Positions 36,137 to 49,000 of a stretch of DNA of 64,000 nt are shown here, piece after piece (within the stretch, counting starts at the first letter, position 1; each line of letters opens with the position of its first letter). The DNA comes from Mikania micrantha (taxonomy: Eukaryota > Streptophyta > Magnoliopsida > Asterales > Asteraceae), in contig CM018698.1 in assembly GCA_009363875.1 (NCBI GenBank), positions 54,954,567 through 55,018,566 on the forward strand, in the 5' to 3' direction. A model generated the notes under the pieces. That model saw only the letters and a list, made by a program, of their open reading frames with translations. It was not told where the DNA came from and ran no database searches. The position numbers and the translations under genes are program-made.

Positions 36137-36447
36137 TTTTTAATGGTTAATTTTTGGATCACTAACAGAGTGACCGATCACTGGAGTATCATCGTGCCAC
36201 CAGCAGCACAACCCGATCATATCCATCACTAAGTCCCCAATTTTTAAGATAACTTAATATTTTAAGAAACCCATTTTGTGGGACTCAAGGCTTGCTTGTT
36301 TGCGTCTAACCTCTGGTCACTTGTCACTAATTATATTAAGATTCCTTGTGTATATTTTACTTTGACTCGAACATGTTAATGGAATTGTCCAACTCGATTT
36401 CTTCTTCATCTTCTTCTTGTTGTTTTTCTTTCTTTGACTTGAACAAG
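36137..36447 (+). repeat. Monomer 3, right part
   Basis: Resumes at TTTTTAATGGTTAATTTTTGG exactly where other monomers continue after the T run, which confirms the target-site duplication of chromovirus 2. Confidence 0.9.
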
Positions 36448-37400
36448 TTTTGATGTTTGCCTATGACTCAAAACTTTCTCATGAAACAATTGATTCAAAT
36501 TAGTGTTAATGTTATTAGATAGAGAGAACCTCTAGGTAGACTTCCAATGTTTATGGCACTCACAAAGAGAGACATTAACTCCCTTTCAACTTGTATGTTG
36601 TGCAATGAGCTATGTTTTTTAACGGTTAATTTTTGGATCACTAACAGAGTGACCGATCACTGGAGCATCATCGTGCCACTAGCAGTACAACCCGATCATA
36701 TCCATCACTAAGTCGCCAATTTTTAAGAAAACTTAATGTTTTAAGAAACCCATTTTGTGGGACTCAAGGCTTGCTTGTTTGCGTGTAACCTTTGGTCACT
36801 TGTCACTAATTAGATTAAGATTCCTTGTGTATATTTTACTTTGACTCGAACAAGTTAATGGAATTGTCCACCTCGATTTCTTCTTCATCTTCTTCTTGTT
36901 TTTTTTCTTTCTTTGACTAGAACAAGTTTTGATGTTTGCCTATGACTCAAAACTTTCTCATGAAACAATTGATTCAAATTAGTGTTAATGTTATTAGATG
37001 GAGAGAACCTCTAGGTAGACTCCCAATGTTTATGGCACTCACAAAGAGAGGCATTAACTCCCTTTCAACTTGTATGTTGTGCAATGAGCTATGTTTTTTT
37101 AACGGTTAATTTTTGGATCATTAACAGGGTGACCGATCACTGGAGTATCATCGTGCCACCAGCAGTACAACCCGATCATATCCATCACTAAGTCACCAGT
37201 TTTTAAGAAAACTTAATATTTTAAGAAACCCATTTTGTGGGACTCAAGGCTTGCTTGTTTGCGTGTAACCTTTGGTCACTTGTCACTAATTAGATTAAGA
37301 TTCCTTGTGTATATTTTACTTTGACTCGAACAAGTTAATTGAAATGTCCAACTCGATTTCTTCATTTTCTTCTTCTTTTTTTCTTTCTTTACTTTATTTT
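36448..37400 (+). repeat. Array block 2: monomers 4 and 5
   Basis: Units start at 36448 and 36928, 480 bp apart, and are nearly identical to each other and to monomers 1-3. Confidence 0.9.
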
Positions 37401-37863
37401 TCTTTTGAGCGGGATGGAGAAGATGAAAAATGGTGATCTACACAATTATCCAAACAATATGTTGGTGATATGCCATGAAACAAAACATATAGTGCATAAT
37501 GATAAGATGCCTCACCAGAAACACTGCTAAGTGAAATCAAGTCCTCGTTCTTGTCGATTAACAATCGTTCAAATAGTTATGCAAAACAAAATAAAGTTTT
37601 GATGGTTGAAATAGGTGTTATGTAATTTGATGCTTAAAAAATGATTTGATAGGCCTTATACGGCCGTATAAGGTCAGTCAAACCGACAAAAGATGCAAGG
37701 GCTGATGTGTCTGGTTTGATGTAATTCTATACGGTCGTATAAGGTCTTTACGGCCGTATATAACAAACGTGTACGACCCTATAGGCCTTATACGGGTGTA
37801 TACTTTCTCAGATTTTGAAAAATCTTTCCCTTGACGCGACTAAATATTCCTCGATAAACGTGT
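37401..37863 (+). repeat. Array tail B, internally deleted
   Basis: Has the start (GAGCGGGATGGAGAAGATG) and the end (TACGGCCGTATA palindromes and TTGACGCGACTAAATATTCC) of the tail. It jumps from AAAAATGATTTGATAGG straight to CCTTATACGGCCG near 37650, losing about 1.2-1.3 kb relative to tails A, C and D. Confidence 0.85.
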
Positions 37864-39285
37864 TTTGATGTTTGCCTATGACTCAAAACTTTCTCATGAA
37901 ACGATTGATTCAAATTAGTGTTAATGTTATTAGATGGAAAGAACCTCTAGGTAGACTCCCAATGTTTATGGCACTCACAAAGAGATGCATTAACTCCCTT
38001 TCAACTTGTATATTATGCAATGAGCTATGTTTTTTAACGGTTAATTTTTGGATCACTAACAGAGTGACCGATCACTGGAGTATCATCGTGCCACCAGCAG
38101 CACAACCCGATCATATCCATCACTAAGTCACCAATTTTTAAGAAAACTTAATATTTTAAGAAACCCATTTTGTGGGACTCAAGGCTTGCTTGTTTGCGTG
38201 TAACCTCTGGTCACTTGTCACTAATTAGATTAAGATTCCTTGTGTATATTTTACTTTGACTCGAACATGTTAATGGAATTGTCCAACTCGATTTATTCTT
38301 CATCTTCTTCTTGTTTTTTTTTCTTTCTTTGACTCGAACAAGTTTTGATGTTTGCCTATGACTCAAAACTTTCTCATGAAACAATTGATTCAAATTAGTG
38401 TTAATGTTATTAGATAGAGAGAACCTCTAGGTAGACTTCCAATGTTTATGGCACTCACAAAGAGAGGCATTAACTCCCTTTCAACTTGTATGTTGTGCAA
38501 TGAGCTATGTTTTTTAACGGTTATTTTTTGGATCACTAACAGAGTGACCGATCACTGGAGTATCATCGTGCCCCCAGCAGTACAACCCGATCATATATCC
38601 ATCACTAAGTCGCCAATTTTTAAGAAAACTTAATATTTTAAGAAACCCATTTTGTGGGACTCAAGGCATGCTTGTTTGCATGTAACCTCTGGTCACTTGT
38701 CACTAATTAGATTAAGATTCCTTGTTTATATTTTACTTTGACTCGAACAAGTTAATGGAATTGTCCACCTCGATTTCTTCTCCATCTTCTTCTTGTTTTT
38801 TTCTTTCTTTGACTTGAACAAGTTTTGATGTTTGCCTATGACTCAAAACTTTCTCATGAAACAATTGATTCAAATTAGTGTTAATGTTATTAGATGGAGA
38901 GAACCTCTAGGTAGACTCCTAATGTTTATGGCACTCACAAAGAGAGGCATTAACTCCCTTTCAACTTGTATGTTGTGCAATGAGCTATGTTTTTTTAACG
39001 GTTAATTTTTGGAGCACTAACAGAGTGACCGATCACTGGAGTATCATCGTGTCACCAGCAGTACCACCCGATCATATCCATCACTAAGTCACCAATTTTT
39101 AAGAAAACTTAATATTTTAAGAAACCCATTTTGTGGGACTCAAGGCTTGCTTGTTTGCGTGTAACCTCTGGTCACTTGTCACTAATTAGATTAAGATTCC
39201 TTGTGTATATTTTACTTTGACTCGAACAAGTTAATGGAATTGTCCAACTCGATTTCTTCATCTTCTTCTTGTTTTTTCTTTCTTT
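37864..39285 (+). repeat. Array block 3: monomers 6, 7 and 8
   Basis: Starts at 37864, 38344 and 38824. The three units are 480 bp apart and differ by scattered substitutions. Confidence 0.9.
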
Positions 39286-40927
39286 TCTTTATTTTTTTTT
39301 GAGCGGGATGGAGAAGATGAAAAATGGTGATCTACACAATTATCCAAACAATATGTTGGTGATATGCCGTGAAACAAAATATATAGTGCATAATGATAAG
39401 AGGCCTCACCAGAAACACTGCTAAGTGAAATCAAGTCCTCGTTCTTGTCGATTAACAATCGTTCAAATAGTTATGCAAAACAAAATAAAGTTTTGATGGT
39501 TGAAATAGGTGTTATGTAATTTGATGCTTAAAAAATGATTTGATAGGTGTTTCTATTTGGAATATCAATTGTATGATAGAACCTTGTGTCATTCTAGCCT
39601 CTTGTTAGTCCTAAGTAATTAAATATCTAGCCTTTAATAAAAATTATGTAGCTCACAATTATAGAGGTCAATTTCAATCTTGAAGTTATTGTTTATAATT
39701 TGTACATTTCCTCAAGCATTGTGTACAAGTGTTAGCTTTATCACTTTTTATAGCATCACAAATTTTCTTGTTAAATATAACTAGAGGACACAATTTAGTA
39801 CGTTGTTGCATATATCTAACGTTCTTGTTTCTTTTTTAGAACAAACTAAAAGCAAAATTAAAAATATATATATTAAAGGATAAACATTAAATTAATCGTG
39901 CTTTATTACGTCAATTTAACACTCTCATTTCTTGAATCCAAAACTCTCATTTCTTGAATCCAAAATATACATAGAGAAATGGTACCATGTGTTTTACTGT
40001 TTTCTATCATGTATTTCACTGCTTTATTTATATATCTTATTTTTTATTATAAACATTTTTTTTAAACTTTCCATAATTTTAGGTAAATATTTACACTTGA
40101 TATCTTCTTCTTATTTCATTTAATTCTTTATTGTATTAAAAAATATATTATATCTCTTTTTCAATAATTATAATATTAACTATATTATTTAAATTTTTAA
40201 TACTAAAGTATTTTATAATAAATTAAAATAATTTTTTATTGTAAAGCACAATTTAAGAAAGTTCTAAGATACGATTTTTTTTTTCTAGAAATCAATATTT
40301 TTAGAATTTTTTTTGTTCTAAAAATCAAGTTTTCTCAAAAAAAAAACATATAAAATAGACTATAGAACATAGATTTTAAACAACAATCCTTTACAAATAA
40401 ATTGTGTTTCTTAGTATCAAATTTTAAAAAATAATTTATTAAAAAGCATAATTATTTGTTAGAGTTTTATTACTTTAGGCTCTTATTACTGTATAATATA
40501 ATCTTTTTATATCAAAATATTGTTTTATAATATACAAATTTTTATTTTTAACTATTTAATCTTTTACATTAAAATGCGTGACACGCGACCTAATAGTTTA
40601 TAATTCTAATGTAATGTAACTGTGCAAGACAACTCGGATAAAAAAATGGGCTCTATTAACATACACCACCCCCATTTTCGGTACACCATCCAGCAGTCTT
40701 CTATGCGCCCGTATAGGCCTTATACGGCCGTATAATGTCAGTCAAACCGACAAAAGCTGCTAGGGCTGATGTGTCAGGTTTGATGTAATTATATACGGTC
40801 GTATAAGGTATTTACGGCCGTATAGAACAAACGTGTACGACCATATAAGCCTTATACGGGCGTATTCTTTCTCAGATTTTGAAAAATATTTCCTTTGACG
40901 CGACTAAATATTCCTAGATAAACGTGT
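39286..40927 (+). repeat. Array tail C
   Basis: Same order as tail A, with a deletion near 39965 of about 150 bp present in tails A and D. Ends with TACGGCCGTATA palindromes (40705-40870). Confidence 0.85.
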
Positions 40928-42345
40928 TTTGATGTTTGCCTATGACTCAAAACTTTCTCTTGAAACAATTGATTCAAATTAGTGTTAATGTTATTATATG
41001 GAGAGAACCTCTAGGTAGACTCCCAATGTTTATGGCACTCACAAAGAGAGGCATTAACTCCCTTTCAACTTGTATGTTGTGCAATGAGCTATGTTTTTTT
41101 AACGGTTAATTTTTGGATCATTAACAGGGTGACCGATCACTGGAGTATCATCGTGCCACCAGCAGTACAACCCGATCATATCCATCACTAAGTCACCAGT
41201 TTTTAAGAAAACTTAATATTTTAAGAAACCCATTTTGTGGGACTCAAGGCTTGCTTTTTTGCGTGTGACCTCTGGTCACTTGTCACTAATTAGATTAAGA
41301 TTCCTTGTGTATATTTTACTTTGACTCGAACAAGTTAATGGAATTGTCCACCTCGATTTCTTCATCTTCTTCTTGTTTTTTTTTCTTTCTTTGACTGGAA
41401 CGAGTTTTGATGTTTGCCTATGACTCAAAACTTTCACATGAAACAATTGATTTAAATTAGTGTTAATGTTATTAGATGGAGAGAACCTCTAGGTAGACTC
41501 CCAATGTTTATGGTACTCACAAAGAGAGGCATTAACTCCCTTTCAACTTGTATGTTGTGCAATGAGCTATGTTTTTTTAACGGTTAAGTTTTGGATCACT
41601 AATAGAGTGACCGATCACTGGAGTATCATTGTGTCACCAGCAGTACAACCAGATCATATCCATCACTAAGTCACCAATTTTTAAGAAAACTTAATATTTT
41701 AAGAAACCCATTTTGTGGGACTCAAGGCTTGCTTGTTTGAGTGTAACCTCTGGTCACTTGTCACTAATTAGATTAAGATTCCTTGTGTATATTTTACTTT
41801 GACTCGAACAAGTTAATGGAATTGTCCAACTCGATTTCTTCTTCATCTTCTTCTTGTTTTTTTTCTTTCTTTGACTCAAACAAGTTTTGATGTTTGCCTA
41901 TGACTCAAAACTTTCTCATGAAACAATTGATTCAAATTAGTGTTAATGTTATTAGATGGAGAGAACCTCTAGGTAGACTCCCAATGTTTATGGTACTCAC
42001 AAAGAGAGGCATTAACTCCCTTTCAACTTGTATGTTGTTCAATGAGCTATGTTTTTTTAATGGTTAATTTTTGGATCACTAACAGGGTGACCGATCACTG
42101 GAGTATCATCGTGCCACCAGCAGTACAACCCGATCATATCCATCACTAAGTCGCCAGTTTTTAAGAAAACTCAATATTTTAAGAAACTCATTTTGTGGGA
42201 CTCAAGGCTTGCTTGTTTGCGTGTAACATCTGGTCACTTGTCACTAATTAGAATAAGACTCCTTGTGTATATTTTACTTTGACTCGAACAAGTTAATGGA
42301 ATTGTCCAACTCGATTTCTTCATCTTCTTCTTGTTTTTTTCTTTC
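40928..42345 (+). repeat. Array block 4: monomers 9, 10 and 11
   Basis: Starts at 40928, 41406 and 41886. Confidence 0.9.
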
Positions 42346-44162
42346 TTTTCTTTATTTTTTTTTGAGCGGGATGGAGAAGATGAAAAATGGTGATCTACAC
42401 AATTACCCAAACAATATGTTGGTGATATGCCGTGAAACAAAATATATAGTGCATAATGATAAGAGGCCTCACCAGAAACACTGCTAAGTGAAATCAAGTC
42501 CTCGTTCTTGTCGATTAACAATCGTTCAAATAGTTATGCAAAACAAAATAAAGTTTTATGGTTGAAATAGGTGTTATGTAATTTGAATCTTAAAAAATGA
42601 TTTTATAGGTGTTTCTATTTTGAATATCAATTGTATGATAGAACCTTGTATCTTTCTAGCCTCTTGTTAGTCCTAAGTAATTAAATATCTAGCCTTTAAT
42701 AAAAATTATGCAACTCACAATTATAGAGGTCAATTTCAATCTTGAAGTTATTGTTTATAATTTGTACATTTCCTCAAGCATTGTGTACAAGTGTTAGCTT
42801 TATCAGTTTTTATAGCATCACAAATTTTCTTGTTAAATATAACTAGAGGACACAATTTAGTACGTTGTTGCATATATCCAACGTTCTTGTTTCTTTTTTA
42901 GAACAAACTAAAAGCAAAATTAAAAATATATATATTAAAGGCTAAACATTAAATTAATCGTGCTTTATTACGTCAATTTAACACTTTCTTTTCTTGAATC
43001 CAAAACTCTCATTTCTTGAATCCAAAAGAAAAAAAAATTAATGAATCAAATTTAGAAAATAAAAACAAAAAAACAACACAAACAAAAGAAAATAAAACAA
43101 AGGGAAGGAGCCCTACAATTGTAGAAAGTGAAAGCCACAAACTTGATACCAAACCACCGCAAAATATCCTATATTTCAAATTATAGAACTGTACGGAAAA
43201 ATATACATAGAGAAATGGTACCATGTGTTTTACTGTTTTCTATCATGTATTTCTCTGTTTTATTTTTATATCTTATTTATTATTATTAACTTTTTTTTGA
43301 CACTTTTCATAATTTTAGATAAATATTTACACTTGATATCTTCTTATTATTTCATTTTAATTCCTTATTGTATTAAAAAATATATTATTTCTCTTTTTCA
43401 TTAATTATAATATTAACTATATTATTTAAATTTTTAATACTAAAATATTTTATAATAAATTAAAATAATTTTTTATTGTAAAGCACAATTTAAGAAAGTT
43501 TTAAGATATGATTTTTTTTCTAGAAATCAATATTTTTTGAAATTTTTTTGTTCTAAAAATCAAGTTTTCTCATAAAAAAAACATATAAAATAGACTATAC
43601 AACATAGATTTTAAACAACAATCCTTTATAAATAAATTGTGTTTCTTAGTATCAAATTTTAAAAAATAATTTATTTAAAAGCACAATTATTTGTTATAGT
43701 TTTATTACTTTAGGCTCCTATTAATGTATAATATAATCTTTTTATATCAAAATATTGTTTTATAATTTACAAATTTTTATGTTTAACTATTTAATCTTTT
43801 ACATTAAAATGTGTGACCCGCGACCTAATAGTTTATAATTCTAATGTAATGTAACTGTGCAAGACTGCGCGGATAAAAAAAGGGGCCTAGTAACATACAC
43901 CACCCCCATTTTCGGTACACCATCCAGCAGTCTTCTATGCCCCCGTATAGGCCTTATACGGTCGTATAAGGTCAGTCAAACCGACAAAAGCTGCAAGGGC
44001 TGATGTGTCAGGTTTGATGTAATCCTATACGGTCGTATAAGGTCTTTAAGGCCGTATAGAACAAACGTGTACGACCATATAGGCCTTATACGGACGTATA
44101 CTTTCTCAGATTTTGAAAAATATTTCCCTTGACGCGACTAAATATTTCTCGATAAACGTGTT
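42346..44162 (+). repeat. Array tail D, running into MULE copy 2
   Basis: Full-length tail like A. Its palindromic end (43943-44100) is directly upstream of the transposase at 44355, which shows where the palindromic part of the tail came from. A minus-strand ORF (42521-42234) matches the ones in tails A and C. Confidence 0.85.
43943..44100. promoter_or_regulatory. GC palindromes upstream of MULE copy 2
   Basis: CCGTATA-GGCCT-TATACGG at 43943-43961, then ATACGGTCGTATAAGG...GGCCGTATAG, then CCATATAGGCCTTATACGG near 44075. A GACAAAAGCTGC...GGGCTGATGTGTCA stretch lies between them. The order matches the region upstream of MULE copy 1, although the arms differ. Confidence 0.5.
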
Positions 44163-44280
44163 GCAATTATACGACGTGATATAAGATTCCTCGATAAACG
44201 TGCTGCAATTATGCGACGTGATATAAGATTCCTCGATTTACGTGTTACAAAACTATATATGTGTGTGTGTGTGTGTTGAT
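44163..44280 (+). repeat. Short direct repeats before the transposase start
   Basis: Near-identical repeats of TCCTCGATAAACGTG with TGCAATTATACGACGTGATATAAGAT (44146-44250) precede a (GT)n microsatellite at 44256-44276. They occupy the promoter and 5' UTR position of the transposase. Confidence 0.6.
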
Positions 44281-45191
44281 CGATCAATTTCTTTTTCAAA
44301 CGAATGAATCAAACGAATCAAAGTTTCTCTGTATTATTTTATTAAGTTATAAAGATGTCGGCGAATTTTGGCGGAGATTCTTCTTCAAACATTTCAGTAT
44401 TTGATACAGAACAGGTATTGCAAACATTATTATGTTTGTTTTATGTTTAAGCTTGATATTTTTCACAAGGTATTTGAATATTTCAGGTGTTCATGACTTT
44501 TGAAGATCTGCTAAGCTGGGTGCAAGAAATTGGACGAATGAACGGAGTTGTCGTTGTCAAACAACATTCAAAGAAAAATGTTAATGGCGATGTCATTAAA
44601 GTGTTTTTTAAATGTGATCGTGGTGGTGAATATAATGGAACATCCTCAATAAGACGTTCAGGAACAAAAAGAACCAACTGTCCGTTTCAGTTGGTTGCAA
44701 AATACATTTTTGATGATAGTTGTTGGATGTTGCGTGTCACCAGTGCTGAACACAATCACGAACTTGCACAACAACTGGAGGGACATCCATTTTCAATGAG
44801 GTTAACCGATAATGAAAAACGTATGGTTGAGGATCTGTCAAGACACGACATGGAACCTCGTGACATAGTACGATCTTTACGTGAACATAATCCTCAAAAC
44901 GTGTCTACGCTCATAACCATATACAATGCACGTTAACATATGCGTAAAGTGATCGGTCTGGATATACTCCAATACAGGTTCTGTCTTCTATGTTGCGCAG
45001 TAAAAAATTATGTGCATGAGTGTCGTGTCAATAATGTGACAAATTCATTAAAAGATTTGTTTTCCATTCATCCGAAATCTTTTCCAATATGGCATCCATT
45101 TCCACATGTTTTGTTAATTGACACGACATATAAGACAAATAGGTATAAAATTCCATTTGTTGAAATTGTTGGTGTCACTTCTACCTGTAAA

Positions 45192-48111
45192 TGTGACACC
45201 CCGTAAAATCCAGGTCAGCATCTTATTTAATTAAATGTTTATTTAATTTATGATTGCATACGTGGCACTAGAATTAGTTTAATTTAGTGTGACACGTGGC
45301 ACGACAGTACAAACACGGACACACAACAGGATAATTCGAGAAATTATCGAGAAACCGCACACACGTGTCAAAAATCACGAACGTTAGTGAACGTCACAAC
45401 ATTTAGGCACAAAAACACTTCACGAGTCAATTATGGTTAATAATTGACAATTAGAGTTCAAATGATACTTAAACGACGCGTTACAGTCGAGAAACGGGAC
45501 CAAAACACGAAAATAGGCCTATTAGGCTTGTCAGGTGGGCCAGGTGGTACGCGTGACCCCAACCTTTGACCCTTGGCGATACGCGCGAGAAACACAAATA
45601 GCGACCCATCCGGACGCCTCACGCGCTACGTCCGGAGCTAAGCGCGCCTGCCAGGCGGTACGCCTAGGAGCCTAGAGTCGCAAAACAGCTTTTTAAGCTC
45701 CCAAAACCCATCATTACACCTAAACACTCATTTTAACCGGTTTTAGATGCCACTAGCACAAATTTATCCGCCCTAGAACCGCTGCCATCATCTTCTACCC
45801 TCTCTAACTCACCTTGGAAGCCATTGGAGCCACTTTGAAGCTTTAGAAGCTTGAGAGAGGAATTGGAGCTTGACCACCACCACACCATCTCTTGGATTCT
45901 GCAAAGCATCACGAATCAGGAGGTTTAGAAGCTGATTTCTTAATCAACTTAGTACTATTGAAGCCTTAGAAGGTAGTTCTACACTCATAGTAGCTTAAAG
46001 ACACCTTTAACCACTCATGCAATGCTAAAAACCCACATGCAAGCACTACACCATCACATGCACGAATTTTTCATAGTTCGAATCTGGGTTTGATGATATT
46101 TCTATGATTAATGATAATCTATGTTGGATTGATGATGTTTCATGATGACCCATGATGATGTGTATGCGTAAAATGCATGATTTGGTCATGAATGGGTAAA
46201 ATACTTACATGCATGCATGATATAAGATTGTTAGATGAGTTTTTTGATGATTATTGATGTTATTGGTAATGTAATACATGATTTGGTATTGTCAAAATGG
46301 TTAAAATATGAGCATTTGCAACACTTGCTATTTTTAGTAACTTTTTAGTTACAAAATGATGATATGGATGGAATCATGAACATGCATGTGTAGAGATTGT
46401 TATTTGAATGATGATATGAGGATATAATGATAAGAGTTTTGGTTTAGGATGGATTTATGGTCATTTTAGACCAAGTTACTAATTATAGTAACTTTATTTA
46501 CCGATTATTGTTAAATAATGATTTTTACTAAATGGATATGCTTAAATGATGATTCATGATATTGTATGGTGCTATTTGGTATAAAAATGGGATAGGAATG
46601 CTTAGAATAATCCTTTGAATGATATTTGTCATAATTACTATTTTTAGTAACTTTATGTTGTGAAATATCGATTTAGGAATGCTAGATAAGTTTTGAGCAT
46701 GATAAAGGGCTTAACATGATATGAGATGATCAATGTATGATAAGTTAGATGGTTTCCGATGCTGGACATGCTAGATTTAGAAACATTCCTTTAAAGGAAA
46801 CTTTAATGCGCGAAAACGATTTGTATGCTTATTTGACCACCTATGATAATGTGCTATGTGTTAACATGATCACGTAGGATTAACGAGCATGCTAGAACCT
46901 TAAAAACGATATGTGTTGTAAAACTTCCCTTAAATGGAAACTTACTATATATAGTAAGTTGTCCATGAACGCGACTTGCGCGTTTTGCACACGACAAGCA
47001 CAATCACAAATGTTACACGAATCACAACTGACACATGGTTCACTAACAGGTCGTTGACTTGACACGGTCAAACAAGATCAAACACGGTCAAACACGGTCA
47101 AACATGGTCAAACACAAGCAAGCATGGCCAATGTGGACCAACATGAGCAAACATAACAACCGAGGGTTGTTGAGCACAAACACGAACACGGTCACTTACA
47201 CGAACTCACGTATGGTATACGATATAGGTAGCCGATGACCGACACGTTTCCAAGCAGGAGCTTATACTATCTATCTGATATCACTAAGGTGAGTTTACGA
47301 CCCCTCTTTACTCTTTTACAAACTTTTCAAATAGGGGGAGAATACTTGTTGAATCGAGTCAAACATTATTACTGTATAAACATTAATGATGTATGCTGGT
47401 TTATTGGACAAACATAAGTGTTGTAATCGTAACAAGCCCTCACAAAGTCTTACCGTTAATGTACAAACAACGAGGTGAGTTTGAATAAATCTGTTTGGGT
47501 GTGACGAACCCCACGTGGCACAATACTGACTGGAGGTCGGGACACGTGAAATCTCAACCTATCTTGCTATGTTATTATGAGACATAGTGGAGGCAAGGAC
47601 TAACAAGTCTAGTTCGGTAGTGACGCACTGACACTTGGAGCCTAAAGCTCGGGACTAACATTTTAATAAACAACATGACATATGTTTTCTTACTATCTAT
47701 GTATATCAAAACATGTGAACTCACCAACCTTGTGTTGACACTTTTTCTTAAACATGTATTCTCAGGTAACTGACAGGCATATGGACTCAGGGATCACACC
47801 TAAGGGCACGGGCATAGGAACTGCATACATTTATGTCGTGTCGTTTTGATCAAACAATTATAATTTATGTTTTGTATTTTAAACAATGTAGTGTCTGACA
47901 GTTTACTTTTCGCTGTATGTAAAATGTTTTGTATTTCCGCTGCACGTAATTTATTTTCCGCTGCTTTATTATATAAAATGTTTGGTTGACTTTATGTTAA
48001 ACAATGTATTTGAAACGCATATAGAGTTGTTCTATATGACAATGAGTTGCGATTCTGGCCACGTCACACCATGTGGACTGACACCACACGTGGGAATTTG
48101 GGGGTGTGACA
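45192..48111 (+). mobile_element. Solo LTR A (2920 bp), Ty3-like
   Basis: TGTGACACCCCG...GGGTGTGACA, flanked by GTAAA (45187-45191) and GTATA (48112-48116), a 5-bp duplication with one mismatch. No gag-pol inside. The end GGGAATTTGGGGGTGTGACA resembles that of chromovirus 2. Notable parts: GGTACGC palindromes at 45540-45670, the palindrome ACTTACTATATATAGTAAGT near 46940, GGTCAAACAC decamers at 47065-47120 and a predicted intron at 47289-47765. Probably left by recombination between two LTRs. Confidence 0.88.
47289..47765 (+). other. Predicted intron in solo LTR A
   Basis: Donor CACTAAG|GTGAGTTT, acceptor GTATTCTCAG|GTAACTGAC. ACGACCCCTCTTT follows the donor and pairs with GGGGGAG at 47334. 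CTATGT/ACATAG and similar hairpins occupy the middle. Same layout as the other LTRs here. Confidence 0.55.
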
Positions 48112-48580
48112 GTATAGCTTTTTGCGTTCATTAGTCAAGAGAAAGAAGATCACTTTTGTTGGTTGTTGACACAACTTAAGTTAACATTAGACAAATGTAT
48201 TGAGTCACGGGTTATTGTAACTGATCGAGATCTTGCCCTTATTAATGTTTGTCAAAAGATATTTCCGGATGCAGCTCGTTTACTTTGTAGATGGCACATT
48301 CTCACCAATATTACAAAAAATTGTAAGAAAGGCTTTCCTGCGCAACAAAACTGGGGCATATTTGAATTCATGTGGAAGAAATTAGTTGAGTCTTCCACCG
48401 TAGAAATGTATCGATACAACTATCAACAGGTTTCTATACGATTGATTGACAGTTATTCAAGTAATAATCTTATTTATTTATTATAATTTTTTCTTTTTTT
48501 TATGTATTAACTAATTATATTATATTTTACAGGTGTTCTCAATTATTTAAATCAAACATGGTTTAACCTAAATTGCCCTA

Positions 48581-48867
48581 TCAGGCCGTACCATCCCATT
48601 AGCGTTTATGATTCACTTATTTTAATTACATTTCGATTAGATTGATTAGAAATCCGAAAAATTTGAATTTTGAGAAATTATACGGCCGTTTATGGTTTAT
48701 ACAGCCGTATAGGTTTAACCTGAATTGCCCTATCAGGTCGTTTAGGTTGATCTATACGGTCGTCGAAACCCAATACGGCCGTTAAGTTTTAACTTTTTTT
48801 TAACAATATACGGCCGTTTAGAGTCTATACGCCCTTAGAAAAACAAAATTTTTTTAAATTTATACGG

Positions 48868-48920
<53 letters not shown>

Positions 48921-49000
48921 AACACTTTCCCCTATCTGGGCGTTTAGGTTGATCTATACACCTGTTTATGGGCTATACGGCCGTTTAAATTTTTTTTTCA
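48581..49000 (+). other. TACGGCCGTTT repeat region before the accessory ORF
   Basis: At least six degenerate TACGGCCGTTTA-like words, alternating with CCCTATCAGGCCGT and GGTTGATCTATACG, plus a (TA)n microsatellite at 48871-48917. They lie between transposase and accessory ORF of MULE copy 2 and resemble the palindromes before the transposase. Confidence 0.6.

Larger units (their letters stand above)
44355..48580 (+). pseudogene. FAR1-type Mutator-like transposase, copy 2, split by a solo LTR
   Basis: Exon 1 (44355 to about 44414, MSANFGGDSSSN...DTEQ) is followed by a GT-AG intron and exon 2 from about 44488. The FAR1 domain is seen in VFFKCDRGGEYNG and SAEHNHELAQQ. TAA at 44934-44936 follows YNAR. 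The frame continues into the MULE domain (HVLLIDTTYKTNRYKIPFVE). At VGVTST the solo LTR 45192-48111 interrupts it. Coding resumes with AFISQEKEDHF, VIVTDRDLALINVCQK and RLLCRWHILTNITKN. Another GT-AG intron (about 48429-48533) precedes VLNYLNQTWF. Homology stops near 48563, so the SWIM region and C-terminus are lost. Same exon plan as MULE copy 1. Confidence 0.85.
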
